64,000 nt of DNA, from assembly GCA_018266835.1 (NCBI GenBank), contig JAFDZP010000002.1, positions 200,419-264,418 on the forward strand, given 5' to 3'. Both the position numbers and the translations under genes were made by a program. The notes below the pieces were generated by a model that had not been told where the DNA came from, searched no databases, and saw only the letters and a program-made list of their open reading frames with translations. Positions 1 to 8,995 of the stretch are shown here, piece after piece. Every line of letters begins with the position of its first letter. The stretch's first letter is position 1. This DNA is from Bacteroidota bacterium. Lineage in GTDB: Bacteria; Bacteroidota; Ignavibacteria; Tepidaquicellales; Tepidaquicellaceae.

Positions 1-2
1 CA

Positions 3-974
3 AGCTTTAGTGATATAACTCCAACCGGTTCAGCAGGCGGCTTATTTTATAATCCTTATGAAATGGCTTCAGGCAACAGTCAGTTCATTGTATTCGGAAG
101 AGCAGACGTATGGGTAACTTCAAATGCAAGAACAGCAAGCTCTGGCAGCGGATGGACTCAGATTGCAACAACAACAACTGTCAGCGGAAGCGTATCAGGA
201 ATTGGAATCGGGAACGGAACGAATCCAACTAAAATTTACATCGGAACATCGAACGGAAGAATTTTATCAACATCAAACGGAGGAACAAACTGGACTACTT
301 ATACAGGACTTCCATATATAAGTGACTTCGCAGTTGATAAAACTAACGATGATATTTGTTATGTATCATGCGCCGGCACTTCACAAAGCCAGAAAGTATT
401 TAAAACAACAAACGGCGGAGTGACATGGGTTAACATTTCAGGCAATTTGCCGAACGCAGCAGTAAACACAATTATACTCCGCAATGCTGCGCCAAGAGCA
501 ATATTTGTGGGGACAGACTTAGGTGTGTACATGTCTTACAACGATGGAGCAACATGGTCACTCCATAATACAGGAATGCCGACTGTAGAAATTTTTGATT
601 TAAAATACAGAGAAGGAAATAAAATTTTGTTAGCTGCAACTCATGGAAGAGGATGCTTCAAGCTTGACCTTACAACCTTCACAGGAATATCCAATAACAA
701 TATTACTGCTGAAAGTTTTGGATTATCACAAAACTATCCTAATCCGTTTAATCCTACTACAAAGATAAGATACTCTATACCATCATCTGCCTTTGTAACA
801 TTGAAAGTATACGATATACTTGGTCATGAAGTTGAAACAATCGTAAGCCAGAACCAGGGCAGAGGAGTTTATGATGTTCAGTGGGATGCAAGCAAATACT
901 CAAGCGGTGTTTACATATATAAAATTAATGCAGGCAGCTTTAATGAAAGCAAATCAATGCTGCTTGTGAAGTAA
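3..974 (+). CDS. T9SS-sorted Asp-box (BNR) repeat protein, 5'-truncated by window edge
   Basis: C-terminal part of a secreted protein. The frame is open to the left edge, so the true start lies outside the window; the first internal ATG (63) is not a likely start because the same frame continues upstream of it. Asp-box motifs of the S-x-N/D-x-G-x-x-W type recur (STSNGGTNW, KTTNGGVTW, MSYNDGATW), as in sialidase, Vps10 and Ycf48-like beta-propellers. The last ~75 residues are a type IX secretion sorting domain (QNYPNPFNPTTKIRYSIP, then VYDILGHEV, ending SMLLVK), so export across the outer membrane by T9SS is expected. Asp boxes are structural, so no enzymatic activity can be read from them. 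A strong terminator follows directly. Confidence 0.85.
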   Translation, partial: SFSDITPTGSAGGLFYNPYEMASGNSQFIVFGRADVWVTSNARTASSGSGWTQIATTTTVSGSVSGIGIGNGTNPTKIYIGTSNGRILSTSNGGTNWTTYTGLPYISDFAVDKTNDDICYVSCAGTSQSQKVFKTTNGGVTWVNISGNLPNAAVNTIILRNAAPRAIFVGTDLGVYMSYNDGATWSLHNTGMPTVEIFDLKYREGNKILLAATHGRGCFKLDLTTFTGISNNNITAESFGLSQNYPNPFNPTTKIRYSIPSSAFVTLKVYDILGHEVETIVSQNQGRGVYDVQWDASKYSSGVYIYKINAGSFNESKSMLLVK

Positions 975-1000
975 ATATTTTATAAAAAATTATTTAATTA

Positions 1001-1036
1001 AAAGGGACGTGATTTTTTTATTGCGTCCCTTTTTTA
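1001..1036 (+). terminator. Rho-independent terminator after the Asp-box gene
   Basis: Arms AAAGGGACG (1001-1009) and CGTCCCTTT (1024-1032) form a 9-bp stem, followed by a T-rich tract. It lies 27 bases after the stop codon at 974. Confidence 0.85.
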
Positions 1037-1118
1037 TTTATCACAAATCTTCGTTTTCATAGGTATATATACTGATTAATTTTATTGGAAAATTAATTAA
1101 TATTTAATATTTTGAATA

Positions 1119-1163
1119 ATATCCCGCTATTAAATCTCATCTGAAAAATCTGCATCAGCAGAA
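1119..1163 (+). promoter_or_regulatory. Upstream element shared by the two barrel paralogs, copy 1
   Basis: ATCCCGC (1121-1127) is followed by CATCTGAAAA (1138-1147). The same two blocks, 2 bases further apart, occur at 2724-2752, the same distance ahead of the paralogous gene. This could be a promoter or operator, or simply duplicated flank; no function is shown. Confidence 0.4.
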
Positions 1164-1196
1164 TGTTCGGTATTTTTTAACCCTAATCATCCAGGC

Positions 1197-2609
1197 ATGA
1201 AAAACATTTATTTTTCTTGTATTCTATTGCTTGTGTTTTTTGTAAGCAATAAATCTTATTCACAAAAATTGTACGACGATATTAATCCCCTAGCTGAAAC
1301 AAAAGGAAGAAGGTTAACTGTCGGAAGCTCTACAAATCCCATGTTCCCGGGAGATTTACTTTCCCTTGAATATCAGGACACTGCAAATTTTAATTATAAA
1401 TTAAATTTATATGCTGATTACAGGCAGTGGAAATTTACAAAAAATCTTCTGCTTGGCGGATATGTACGCGCAACGGTAGAATATCAGAAAGCAAAATTCA
1501 ATGCGGGAATTATCCCTGTATCAAATACATCTGAATCCAAAAATTTTAATACACAGCTTTACGGAGCAGCCAGTTATTATTTAATGCCGAATAAAGTTTA
1601 TGTAACGGGAGCTTTAGGTTTAAGCCTTCAGCATACTAAACAGGTTTATACATCAGACCCGGGTCCAACACCCCCAACAGTTGATTCAACAATTGCACCC
1701 GCTTTTTTCTGGGGAGCATTGGGTTACGGAAGAATTAATAACAGGCAGGTTGTTGAAGTCGCTTACGACTTTGACGAGAGCCTTATGAAGAAAGGAATTA
1801 CAGACAGAAAGCTTGATGACAATACTTTACGCAAAATTTCTGAAATGCTTTATCGCCAGGCAGACGGAGAGTATCAGGATAAATATGAAGACGATCAATA
1901 CTCAAAACTCTTTAAAGATATTGAAGCAGAGCTTTTAACTGCAGGTTATATCGACGGAAAATTAGGAGCAGAGCAGGCAATTACCATGTATGAAATTTTA
2001 AGAAATACCAGCAAGAAATATATTTTCTATCCTAAGTACAGCGGTTATCAGGTGCAGGGGCAGGTTCAATATCAGCTTGCAAATGAAAGCAAAGATAAAA
2101 CGCATGAACATTATTTTTCTCTTTCGGGAGCATATTGCCTGAACCTGACAAACAAAACAAATATGGTCTTCTCAGGTTTTTTTGCAGTTCCCCTTGATAC
2201 AGCTGCATTCAAAGAAGCGCCGATTGCAACAACTACTTCTGACTTCGAAAATTATCTTGCATTTCTTCCTGATAGAAACAATCTGGATTTCTTTAAGACT
2301 TTCATAGGGGCAGGTGAATACGGAAAGAGATATGTAACCGGCTTGCATACAATGTACGGTGTCCGCGCAGATGTATATCACAGCCTAAGTTCAGTTGCCG
2401 GCGTTTCAGGAACACTGGCAGTAGGTGTAAATAAATTCAAATATCTTGATGCAAACGTGCAGTTTTTACTCGGAGCAAGAATAGATTATAATATATTCAA
2501 CAGCCTCACATCTTACGGTAAGATAGAAGTGCTGAAAGAAACCGACCCATTTGAAGTTACTCCGACTAAATATTCATTATCGGCAGGATTTTCATACAGA
2601 ATATTCTGA
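1197..2609 (+). CDS. Outer-membrane beta-barrel-like protein, paralog A
   Basis: 470-aa exported protein of unknown function. It starts with a signal peptide (hydrophobic core LLLVFFV, likely cut after SYSQ) and ends in Phe (FSYRIF), the usual C-terminal signature of outer-membrane barrels. Alternating aromatic strand-like segments (RQWKFTKNLLLGGYVRATVEY, split here only for description, and GYQVQGQVQYQL) flank a charged, probably helical middle part (residues ~190-270) with DFDESLMKKGI and KYEDDQYSKLFKDIE. The next gene is a clear paralog; the helical middle is better conserved than the strands. It has its own terminator, so the two copies are separate transcription units. I do not recognise a named family; a barrel or a periplasmic-facing surface protein are both possible. 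Confidence 0.7.
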   Translation: MKNIYFSCILLLVFFVSNKSYSQKLYDDINPLAETKGRRLTVGSSTNPMFPGDLLSLEYQDTANFNYKLNLYADYRQWKFTKNLLLGGYVRATVEYQKAKFNAGIIPVSNTSESKNFNTQLYGAASYYLMPNKVYVTGALGLSLQHTKQVYTSDPGPTPPTVDSTIAPAFFWGALGYGRINNRQVVEVAYDFDESLMKKGITDRKLDDNTLRKISEMLYRQADGEYQDKYEDDQYSKLFKDIEAELLTAGYIDGKLGAEQAITMYEILRNTSKKYIFYPKYSGYQVQGQVQYQLANESKDKTHEHYFSLSGAYCLNLTNKTNMVFSGFFAVPLDTAAFKEAPIATTTSDFENYLAFLPDRNNLDFFKTFIGAGEYGKRYVTGLHTMYGVRADVYHSLSSVAGVSGTLAVGVNKFKYLDANVQFLLGARIDYNIFNSLTSYGKIEVLKETDPFEVTPTKYSLSAGFSYRIF

Positions 2610-2634
2610 AATACTTTTTTAATATGATTTATAT

Positions 2635-2668
2635 AAAAGCCCTTTGATTTTTCAAAGGGCTTTTTTTT
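2635..2668 (+). terminator. Rho-independent terminator after paralog A
   Basis: Thirteen-bp stem AAAAGCCCTTTGA (2635-2647) with TCAAAGGGCTTTT (2652-2664), a TTTT loop, and a run of Ts. Confidence 0.9.
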
Positions 2669-2721
2669 AAAATGATTTTGAATTGATTAGTAATAATTGA
2701 TCTAAATCTATATGTTGTAAC

Positions 2722-2766
2722 ATATCCCGCACTTATTTCATCCATCTGAAAATTCGCCTCAACGAA
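2722..2766 (+). promoter_or_regulatory. Upstream element shared by the two barrel paralogs, copy 2
   Basis: ATCCCGC (2724-2730) and CATCTGAAAA (2743-2752), matching the blocks at 1121-1147. Both copies sit about 75 bases before the start codon. Neither gene has an obvious Shine-Dalgarno site. Confidence 0.4.
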
Positions 2767-2800
2767 TTCTTCAGCCTTTTCTAAATTAATCTTACTTAAT

Positions 2801-4189
2801 ATGAAAAAAATTTACCCGTTCCTAGTACTATTATTATTTTCTTTTGTGAGCAATTCTTTTGCTCAAAAGCTTTACGACGATATGAATGTGCTTTCTAATA
2901 CTCATGGGAAAAGACTTTATCTTACAAGCAACCTGGGTGATGAGACTGCTGATTTCCTCAGCTACAAGAAAAATGATTCCGTAGGTATAACGGAATTCAA
3001 AATGAATCTAACTGCTGATTACAGACAGTGGAAGTTTACAGACAACTTGCTGCTTGCAGGTTATGGAAAAGCAAGTTTTATAAGAACTTGGTCAAAGACT
3101 CCACAAGGACCTGATACAGGTAACTTTGGATTCTCGCGTTTTCAGGCAGCATTATATGCCGCAGCAAGTTATTATTTTAAGCCTAATAAATTTTATATTA
3201 CGGGAGCTATTGGCGGCGGTAATGATATGTTTAAGCTCGATAGAGATTTTCAGGAAGTTGAACACATTGATACAAATGTTTCTTCATCAGCATTATGGGG
3301 AGCATTAGGTTACGGAAGAATTAATAACAGAGCAGTAGTACAGGACGCTTATGACTTTGATGAAGCACTTGTAAAGAAAAAAATTATCGACAGAAATTTA
3401 GATGATAAAACTTTAAGAGAAATTTCAGTATTACTTTATCAGCAGCGCGATGGAATGTACCTTGATAAATATGAAGATGATGAATTTATCGAGCTTTTTG
3501 GAGATGTGGAAAAAGCCCTTTTACAGGCAGGATATATTTCAGGTCCTCTGGGCGCAAGACCATCTATTGAGCTCTATGAAATTTTAAGAAACACAAGCAA
3601 GAAATATGTTTTTTATCCAAAGTATGCAGGATATCAGGTACAAGCACAGATTCAATATCAGCTTTCTAACATTGAAAAAAATAAACCGCACGAACATTAT
3701 GCATCTGTTTCAGGAGTTTATGCTATAAACATGAATAAGAAAACTAACTTACTGCTTTCAGGGTTTTATTCAATGCCGTTAGATACAATGGCAGTTGGCA
3801 GCGATTTAAAGTCGGGCAGTAATCCTGAAAGTATATTTCAGAATTATTTAGCATTTCTTCCCGATAGGAATAATCTTGACTTCTTCAAAGAGTTCAACGG
3901 CACAGGTGTTTTCGGAAGCAGATACGTTCCGGGCTTACAAAGTCTTATAGGCGCAAGAGTAGATATGTTTTACAACTTAAGTTCAGTTACAGGTGTGCAG
4001 GCAAATCTTTTAGTAAGCAACAGATTCTTTAAATACGCCGACTCAAGACCACACGTAGGTCTTGTTGCGAGATTTGATTATAATATATACAGTCAGTTAT
4101 TCTCGTACGTTAAAGGTTCATGGATTGCCGAGAAAGGCGTTCCCCCATCTTATGTATTCGGAATTGGCTTTGGATACAGAGTATTCTAA
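2801..4189 (+). CDS. Outer-membrane beta-barrel-like protein, paralog B
   Basis: 462-aa paralog of the preceding gene. Signal peptide (LLLFSFVSNSFAQ), then KLYDDMN, the same start of the mature protein as in paralog A (KLYDDIN). Shared blocks include TADYRQWKFT, WGALGYGRINNR, a helical middle with DFDEALVKKKIIDRNLDD, LYEILRNTSKKY-FYPKY, and FLPDRNNLDFFK. It ends in Phe (GFGYRVF), consistent with barrel insertion through the Bam machinery. The loop regions (for example residues 80-130) differ most, as expected for surface loops after duplication. Function is not recognisable. The gene is preceded by the conserved ATCCCGC element and ends in a terminator shared with dinB on the other strand. 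Confidence 0.7.
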   Translation: MKKIYPFLVLLLFSFVSNSFAQKLYDDMNVLSNTHGKRLYLTSNLGDETADFLSYKKNDSVGITEFKMNLTADYRQWKFTDNLLLAGYGKASFIRTWSKTPQGPDTGNFGFSRFQAALYAAASYYFKPNKFYITGAIGGGNDMFKLDRDFQEVEHIDTNVSSSALWGALGYGRINNRAVVQDAYDFDEALVKKKIIDRNLDDKTLREISVLLYQQRDGMYLDKYEDDEFIELFGDVEKALLQAGYISGPLGARPSIELYEILRNTSKKYVFYPKYAGYQVQAQIQYQLSNIEKNKPHEHYASVSGVYAINMNKKTNLLLSGFYSMPLDTMAVGSDLKSGSNPESIFQNYLAFLPDRNNLDFFKEFNGTGVFGSRYVPGLQSLIGARVDMFYNLSSVTGVQANLLVSNRFFKYADSRPHVGLVARFDYNIYSQLFSYVKGSWIAEKGVPPSYVFGIGFGYRVF

Positions 4190-4220
4190 AAAAAATAGAA
4201 GTTAAAATTTCTTTCAATAA

Positions 4221-4258
4221 AAAGCTCTTCTGCCATGGCGGAAGGGCTTTATTTTTTT
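4221..4258 (+). terminator. Terminator between convergent genes (paralog B / dinB)
   Basis: AAAGCTCTTCTGCC (4221-4234) pairs with GGCGGAAGGGCTTT (4237-4250), including G-U pairs, then ATTTTTTT. The 3' side overlaps the last codons of dinB on the minus strand. Confidence 0.8.
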
Positions 4259-5415
4259 ATATTCTTCCCATAAGATAAAACTCCAAAGTTATATTTACTT
4301 CGAAGTAAATCTATCTTCTCTACAAGATTTTTTTCTTTATCTACATCGGTAAACAACTCTTCCTGATATGTGTTATCAGATTCTTCCAGCTCGGAAAACT
4401 TTACGCCAATCAGTCTTATTTTTTTTCTTGAAGACATCATCATCTCTAGCAGTCTGACTGCGGCTTCGTAATAATCTTTTTCCATGTTGGAATATTTAGT
4501 CCGTGTGAATGATTTCTGATTCACTTTGAAATCAGTAAATTTAATTTTCACTGTAATAGTTTTCGCAACAGTGTTCTCTCTTCTCAGACTGAAACAAGCT
4601 CTTTCCATCAAAGAGTATAGCTCCGCTTTTAAAAACGTCATGTCATTAGTATCTTCCCAGAAAGTATTTTCTTTAGATAGAGATTTTCTGTCATCTTCAC
4701 CTTCAAAATTAACTTTGTCGGAAGTTGTTGCATTGGCAACGTTCATTAAAAAATCAGTGTGCATTCCAAGCGACTCGTAAAACTCCTTATCATATTTTAG
4801 AATATCTCCTATAACATTAATGCCGTACTTTTTTAATTTCGGCTGTGATGACTTACCCACTCCCGGAATATTTTCAATCGGAATGTTTTTTATAAAATCT
4901 TTTTCTTTACCAAGCGGCATTATTGTTAGTCCGTCAGGCTTCTGCATTTTCGAAGCCATCTTTGCGCATAGCTTTGTTGATGCAACACCTATTGTAGCAG
5001 TAATATCAAGTGTATTTTTTATTTCAGCTTTTAATTCTTTTGCCAGCTTAATGTAATCATTATTATATGCATGCAATACATCTGTTACATCCATGTAAGC
5101 TTCATCTACGCTTACAGGCTGAACCATAGGAGTGTATTTATAAAAAATTGCGCGGACTTTTTTAGAGTAATCAGAATACAATCCCCTTGTGCTGCGGATA
5201 TAATTTGCTTCGGGACAGAGCTGAATTGCTTTTCCAATAGGCATGGCAGTACGGACTCCTTTTGCGCGGGCAAGATAGTTGGGGCACATTACAATTCCCC
5301 TCCTGTCTTCTTTGTTGCCGCCGACAATAAGCGCTTTGCCTCTTAGCTTAGGATTGATGGCCTCCTCGCAAGATGCAAAGAATGCATCCATATCGATATG
5401 AAAAATAATTCTCAA
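4249..5415 (-). CDS. dinB: DNA polymerase IV (Y-family)
   Basis: 388-aa error-prone translesion polymerase. Catalytic acidic residues are present: D8 in HIDMDAFF, and D104 E105 in SVDEAYMDV. Helix-hairpin-helix (NIPGVGKSSQPKLKKYGI) and little-finger regions follow. QEELF at residues 351-355 fits the beta-clamp binding motif QxxLF, 33 residues from the end. The start is TTG at 5413-5415: no other start lies before the essential D8. It overlaps the TGA stop of the upstream acyltransferase gene (TTGA), so the two are translationally coupled. No LexA-type site was recognised. The length is slightly above E. coli DinB (351 aa). Family assignment is certain; regulation is unknown. Confidence 0.95.
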   Translation of the reverse strand: MRIIFHIDMDAFFASCEEAINPKLRGKALIVGGNKEDRRGIVMCPNYLARAKGVRTAMPIGKAIQLCPEANYIRSTRGLYSDYSKKVRAIFYKYTPMVQPVSVDEAYMDVTDVLHAYNNDYIKLAKELKAEIKNTLDITATIGVASTKLCAKMASKMQKPDGLTIMPLGKEKDFIKNIPIENIPGVGKSSQPKLKKYGINVIGDILKYDKEFYESLGMHTDFLMNVANATTSDKVNFEGEDDRKSLSKENTFWEDTNDMTFLKAELYSLMERACFSLRRENTVAKTITVKIKFTDFKVNQKSFTRTKYSNMEKDYYEAAVRLLEMMMSSRKKIRLIGVKFSELEESDNTYQEELFTDVDKEKNLVEKIDLLRSKYNFGVLSYGKNIKK

Positions 5416-6101
5416 TGTTTGCCTGTCAATATTTTCTTAAAATCTTTTGTATCTCTGTTTGCAATTTTCTGCTGAAATTCTTTTATCTTGTATTCAAATT
5501 TCTGTTCAAGGTTCATCGTGAATGACTCTTTATTCAGATAACTTATCCCCGTAAAATTTTTGCTTTCAAAAAAATCTATGAATATCTCCGGCTTCTTGCT
5601 ATCGATGTAATGATAATCAATCATGCAGCTTAATAAAATAACTTCTTTAAGACTTTCAACAAGGTCTGAAACTATAGGAGTAAATCTTATCTCTTTATTT
5701 ATATCGGTAATATCGTTCTGCGGGAAAATCCATAAGAATTTTGAACTTTCTTTAAGATAATTTGAGATTGATTCAATTTTATCTTTTAAATTTTCAGAAT
5801 CAATATGAACAGCACCGAGCTTGTTAAGATTTTTATTAAATCTTTCTTTACCGGTTGTGATGAAATAAGAATCTATTTTAAAATACTCGAGACATAATAG
5901 TATTACAAGGTTTACATCCCACCAGTTAGAATGGTTTGAACAAAAAATAACAGGAGTATTATTTTGCCGTGATTGCGATATTACGTTAATTACATTCTCA
6001 AAATTTTTTACATTAATGCCTGCAAAGTTTTTCTTAAAGTTATGATAGAAAATCTGCTTATATAAAAAATTATCAAACTTGCTTTTAGGGGCAAATATCA
6101 C
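5412..6101 (-). CDS. Lysophospholipid acyltransferase-family protein
   Basis: 229-aa putative glycerolipid acyltransferase (PlsC-like). The catalytic H-x4-D motif is visible as NHSNWWD in CSNHSNWWDVNLVIL, near residue 58. A later FPQNDITDINKEIRFTP block matches the position of the glycerol-phosphate-binding motif, although the usual FPEG is changed to FPQN. There is no clear transmembrane helix, so it may be peripheral. The start is GTG (6099-6101); the upstream gene ggt is on the same strand 43 bases away. The end overlaps dinB by 3 bases. Acceptor and acyl donor cannot be told from sequence; a role in membrane lipid or ornithine/amino-lipid synthesis is possible. Confidence 0.7.
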   Translation of the reverse strand: MIFAPKSKFDNFLYKQIFYHNFKKNFAGINVKNFENVINVISQSRQNNTPVIFCSNHSNWWDVNLVILLCLEYFKIDSYFITTGKERFNKNLNKLGAVHIDSENLKDKIESISNYLKESSKFLWIFPQNDITDINKEIRFTPIVSDLVESLKEVILLSCMIDYHYIDSKKPEIFIDFFESKNFTGISYLNKESFTMNLEQKFEYKIKEFQQKIANRDTKDFKKILTGKH

Positions 6102-6144
6102 GGGGGAATTAAAATTAATATTTAAACTTTCTTATATATCTAAC

Positions 6145-7842
6145 TTAGTATCCTATGGCCTTGCCGTAACCTCTTCTGTCTGAGTGTCCTATAAAACTCC
6201 CGTCTTCTTTAAATAAAATTGCTTCAACTCTTCCGAATTGAGGGATTTCTTTTAATCCATATCCCATATTCTTCAATGCTTTCTCTGTACTATTATCGAA
6301 CACACCTTTTTCAATCTGAATTTCATCCGGCAGCCACTGATGATGGAAGCGCGGTGAATCAACTGCATCGCTTAAGCTCATGTTAAACTCAATAACGTTC
6401 ACAATCGTTTGCAGAACGGAAGTGATAATTCTTCCTCCGCCGGGAGAACCGACAACCATGAACGGCTTATTATCTTTGAGAATTATTGTCGGAGTCATAC
6501 TGCTAAGCATTCTTTTTTGGGGAGCGATTGAATTTGCTTCGCTGCCTACAAGTCCGTACATATTCGGCGCTCCTGGTTTGGATGAGAAGTCATCCATTTC
6601 ATCATTCCAGAAAAATCCCGCGCCTTTTATAATAAGCTTGCTTCCGAAGTTATCGTTGAGAGTTGTTGTTGTTGAAACTAAGTTCCCGTCCTTATCAACA
6701 ACGCAATAGTGAGTTGTCTCAGTTTTTTCTTTCTTTGTAATTTCTCCCGGCTGAACATCCTTGCTGTTGCCTGCCTTGCCCGGTTCATAATTTTTCATTC
6801 TCTCCTTCGCATAATTTTTGGATACAAGAACATCAACAGGAACTTCTACAAAATCAGGGTCGCCCATGTATTTACTTCTATCTGCATAAACTCTTCTCAT
6901 TGCTTCAGTCATAAGATTGACCGTTTCAGGTGAATGAAATCCCAATGATTTCAAATCATAATTTTCAAGTATGTTCAGTAGATACAATAAACAAATTCCG
7001 CCGCTTGAAGGAGGAGGCATTGAAATAACTTCATACCCTCTGTAATTCCCAACTAACGGAGTTCTTTCCTTTACATCATATGCTTCTAAGTCTGTTTTTG
7101 TAACGATGCCGTAACCCGTTCGCATTTCTTCAGAGATATATTCGGCAGTTTCTCCATTGTAGAATCCGTCTCTTCCCTGCTCAGATATTCTTCTTAATGT
7201 TTTTGCCAAGTCCTTCTGAACTAATAAATCACCTTCTTTAAATTTGCCTCCGAAAATTTCCATTGTTGAAGGAAACTTTTGAAATTCTTTTTGCTGTGAG
7301 TTTATATTTTCCGCTAAGCGTTTGTGGATTTTAAATCCGTTCTCTGCGTAATCAATTGCATACTGCATTACTTCCTGTCGGGACATTGTGCCGTACTTCT
7401 CAAGTGCATAAAGCATTCCTGCAACAGAGCCCGGAACGCCTCCTGCAAGCGGTCCTGTGGTGCTTAAACCATTAACTACATTGCCGTTGGAATCAAGATA
7501 CATATCTTTGAACGCACCAATCGGAGCTTTCTCTCTGTAATCGATTGAAATATTTTTTCCGTCCTTAAGATGTATAAGCATAAATCCTCCGCCGCCTATA
7601 TTTCCTGCTCCGGGATAAACGACTGCAAGCGTGAATCCCACTGCAACTGCAGCATCAACTGCGTTGCCGCCTTTTTTAAGAATTTCAATTCCTACCTGTG
7701 ATGCAAGCTCATCTGCGGAGCTGACTATTCCGTTTCTGAATCCCTCTGAATTAACTGAGCCGGAAGAAACTTTAGAATCAGTTTGCGCAAAGCAGCCGTT
7801 GAAAAGGAAAAGAAGAAGAAATGTGAGTTTGAAAATTTTCAT
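6145..7842 (-). CDS. ggt: Gamma-glutamyltransferase
   Basis: 565-aa exported GGT that hydrolyses or transpeptidates gamma-glutamyl compounds such as glutathione. The N-terminal signal peptide (FKLTFLLLFLFNGCFAQ) could be cut by signal peptidase I after FAQ; the Cys at 17 is a poor lipobox. The proenzyme is cleaved before the catalytic Thr of the TTHYCVVD motif (T376), giving large and small subunits of about 375 and 190 residues, the usual split. Other family blocks: GGNAVDAAVAVGFTLAVV, GGGGFMLI, PPPSSGGI, GSPGGGRII (oxyanion/glycine loop), and SPRFHHQWLP. A repeat-rich gap separates it from nadE. Role: periplasmic glutathione or peptide turnover. Confidence 0.95.
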   Translation of the reverse strand: MKIFKLTFLLLFLFNGCFAQTDSKVSSGSVNSEGFRNGIVSSADELASQVGIEILKKGGNAVDAAVAVGFTLAVVYPGAGNIGGGGFMLIHLKDGKNISIDYREKAPIGAFKDMYLDSNGNVVNGLSTTGPLAGGVPGSVAGMLYALEKYGTMSRQEVMQYAIDYAENGFKIHKRLAENINSQQKEFQKFPSTMEIFGGKFKEGDLLVQKDLAKTLRRISEQGRDGFYNGETAEYISEEMRTGYGIVTKTDLEAYDVKERTPLVGNYRGYEVISMPPPSSGGICLLYLLNILENYDLKSLGFHSPETVNLMTEAMRRVYADRSKYMGDPDFVEVPVDVLVSKNYAKERMKNYEPGKAGNSKDVQPGEITKKEKTETTHYCVVDKDGNLVSTTTTLNDNFGSKLIIKGAGFFWNDEMDDFSSKPGAPNMYGLVGSEANSIAPQKRMLSSMTPTIILKDNKPFMVVGSPGGGRIITSVLQTIVNVIEFNMSLSDAVDSPRFHHQWLPDEIQIEKGVFDNSTEKALKNMGYGLKEIPQFGRVEAILFKEDGSFIGHSDRRGYGKAIGY

Positions 7843-7849
7843 TTTTGAT

Positions 7850-7987
7850 ACCGCCCCCTAACCCCCTCCTTATAATGGAGGTGGAACAAGTGCTATAAAA
7901 TTTTATATGAATAGTTTTATTTGGGCTTTAATCAATTGTGTTTTTGATAGCCACCCCCAACCCCCTCCTTGAAAAGGAAGGGGCAAA
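7850..7987. repeat. Two GGAGG palindrome units between ggt and nadE
   Basis: Two copies of the dispersed C-rich/G-rich palindrome (7850-7886 and 7950-7987), both in the same orientation and each preceded by TTTTTGATA (7842 and 7941), a period of 99 bases. The palindromes are partly decayed (CCCCCTCCTTAT with ATGGAGGTGG; CCCCCTCCTT with AAGGAAGGGG). Confidence 0.75.
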
Positions 7988-8031
7988 GGTTTAAGTGAGT
8001 TTTAATCTGTTAATTGTTAATTACTAATTGA

Positions 8032-8850
8032 TTATGTCATCCAGTCCCTATTGTATCTGAAGTCAACGTTTACTGTTCTGTTCATAACTTTTGCAATCAA
8101 AGGAGGAAGACGCTTGAACTGATTCCTGTGAATCATTTTATTAACCCGTTCGATAAATTCTTTTTCAAACCCCATTGCTTCAATCTCTTCATTTGTTCTT
8201 CGTTCATCAATTTTCTGAAATAAGAACTCATCAACTTTTTTATAGGTAAAACCGAGTTCGTTTTCGTCTGACTGCCCTTCCCACAAATCTGCGGATGGCT
8301 GCTTTTCAATTAACTCTTTAGGAATGTTAAGATGTTTTGCTAAATCCCAAAGCTGGGTTTTATATAAATCACCTATGGGATTTATTGCCGAAGCAGAATC
8401 TCCGAACAAAGTCGAGTAGCCAAGAAGTATTTCCGATTTATTACTCGTCCCTATTACAAGTGCATTTTCCTTTGCTGACTGGTCATATAAAATTATCATT
8501 CTTGCGCGAGCCATCATATTTCCTTTGCGCATATTTGTGATGTCCTTATCATTCGTGTTTTTGATAAAGGCATCTACCATATCGGTAATTTCAATTTTTT
8601 CGTGCGGGACTTTCAAATCGTTCACGACTCGCATTGCATCAATGACAGATTCCTTGCTGCTGGTTTTGTAAGGCATAAGAATGCACTTAACATTCTCCGC
8701 TCCGAAGGCACGGACAGCAAGATAAGTTGAGACGGCAGAATCTATTCCGCCGGAAAGACCGATGACGGCTTTTTTAAGACCTATCTTATATGTTTCATTT
8801 CGCAAAAACTCTGTCAGGAGTTTTTCAACAATTACATTATTTAGCTTCAT
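8032..8850 (-). CDS. nadE: NAD+ synthetase (ammonia-dependent type)
   Basis: 272-aa enzyme that amidates nicotinic acid adenine dinucleotide to NAD+ in the cytoplasm. The ATP-pyrophosphatase P-loop SGGIDSAVS is at residues ~32-40. Further conserved blocks are ARARMIILYD, GTSNKSEILLGYSTLFGDSASAINPIGDLYKTQ, and PSADLWEGQSDENELGF. No N-terminal nitrilase/glutaminase domain is present, so ammonia (or a separate amidase) is the nitrogen donor. ATG start at 8850. The gene ends before the repeats at 7850-7987; no simple terminator was seen. Confidence 0.93.
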   Translation of the reverse strand: MKLNNVIVEKLLTEFLRNETYKIGLKKAVIGLSGGIDSAVSTYLAVRAFGAENVKCILMPYKTSSKESVIDAMRVVNDLKVPHEKIEITDMVDAFIKNTNDKDITNMRKGNMMARARMIILYDQSAKENALVIGTSNKSEILLGYSTLFGDSASAINPIGDLYKTQLWDLAKHLNIPKELIEKQPSADLWEGQSDENELGFTYKKVDEFLFQKIDERRTNEEIEAMGFEKEFIERVNKMIHRNQFKRLPPLIAKVMNRTVNVDFRYNRDWMT

Positions 8851-8937
8851 TATTTGTTAAAATCATTTAATTAATTCAAATTTTCAATTCATTCTCATTT
8901 TACATCTTAATCTCAATATACAATTGATATAAATAAA

Positions 8938-8968
8938 AAAGCCGTCCTGACAATGCCCGGACGGCTTT
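8938..8968 (-). terminator. Rho-independent terminator of the small gene at 8996
   Basis: Stem AAAGCCGTCC (8938-8947) with GGACGGCTTT (8959-8968). Read on the minus strand it ends in GGCTTTTTT, so it serves the 82-aa gene upstream on that strand. Confidence 0.85.
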
Positions 8969-8995
8969 ACTTTTTTCAAATATAATCAAATAAAA

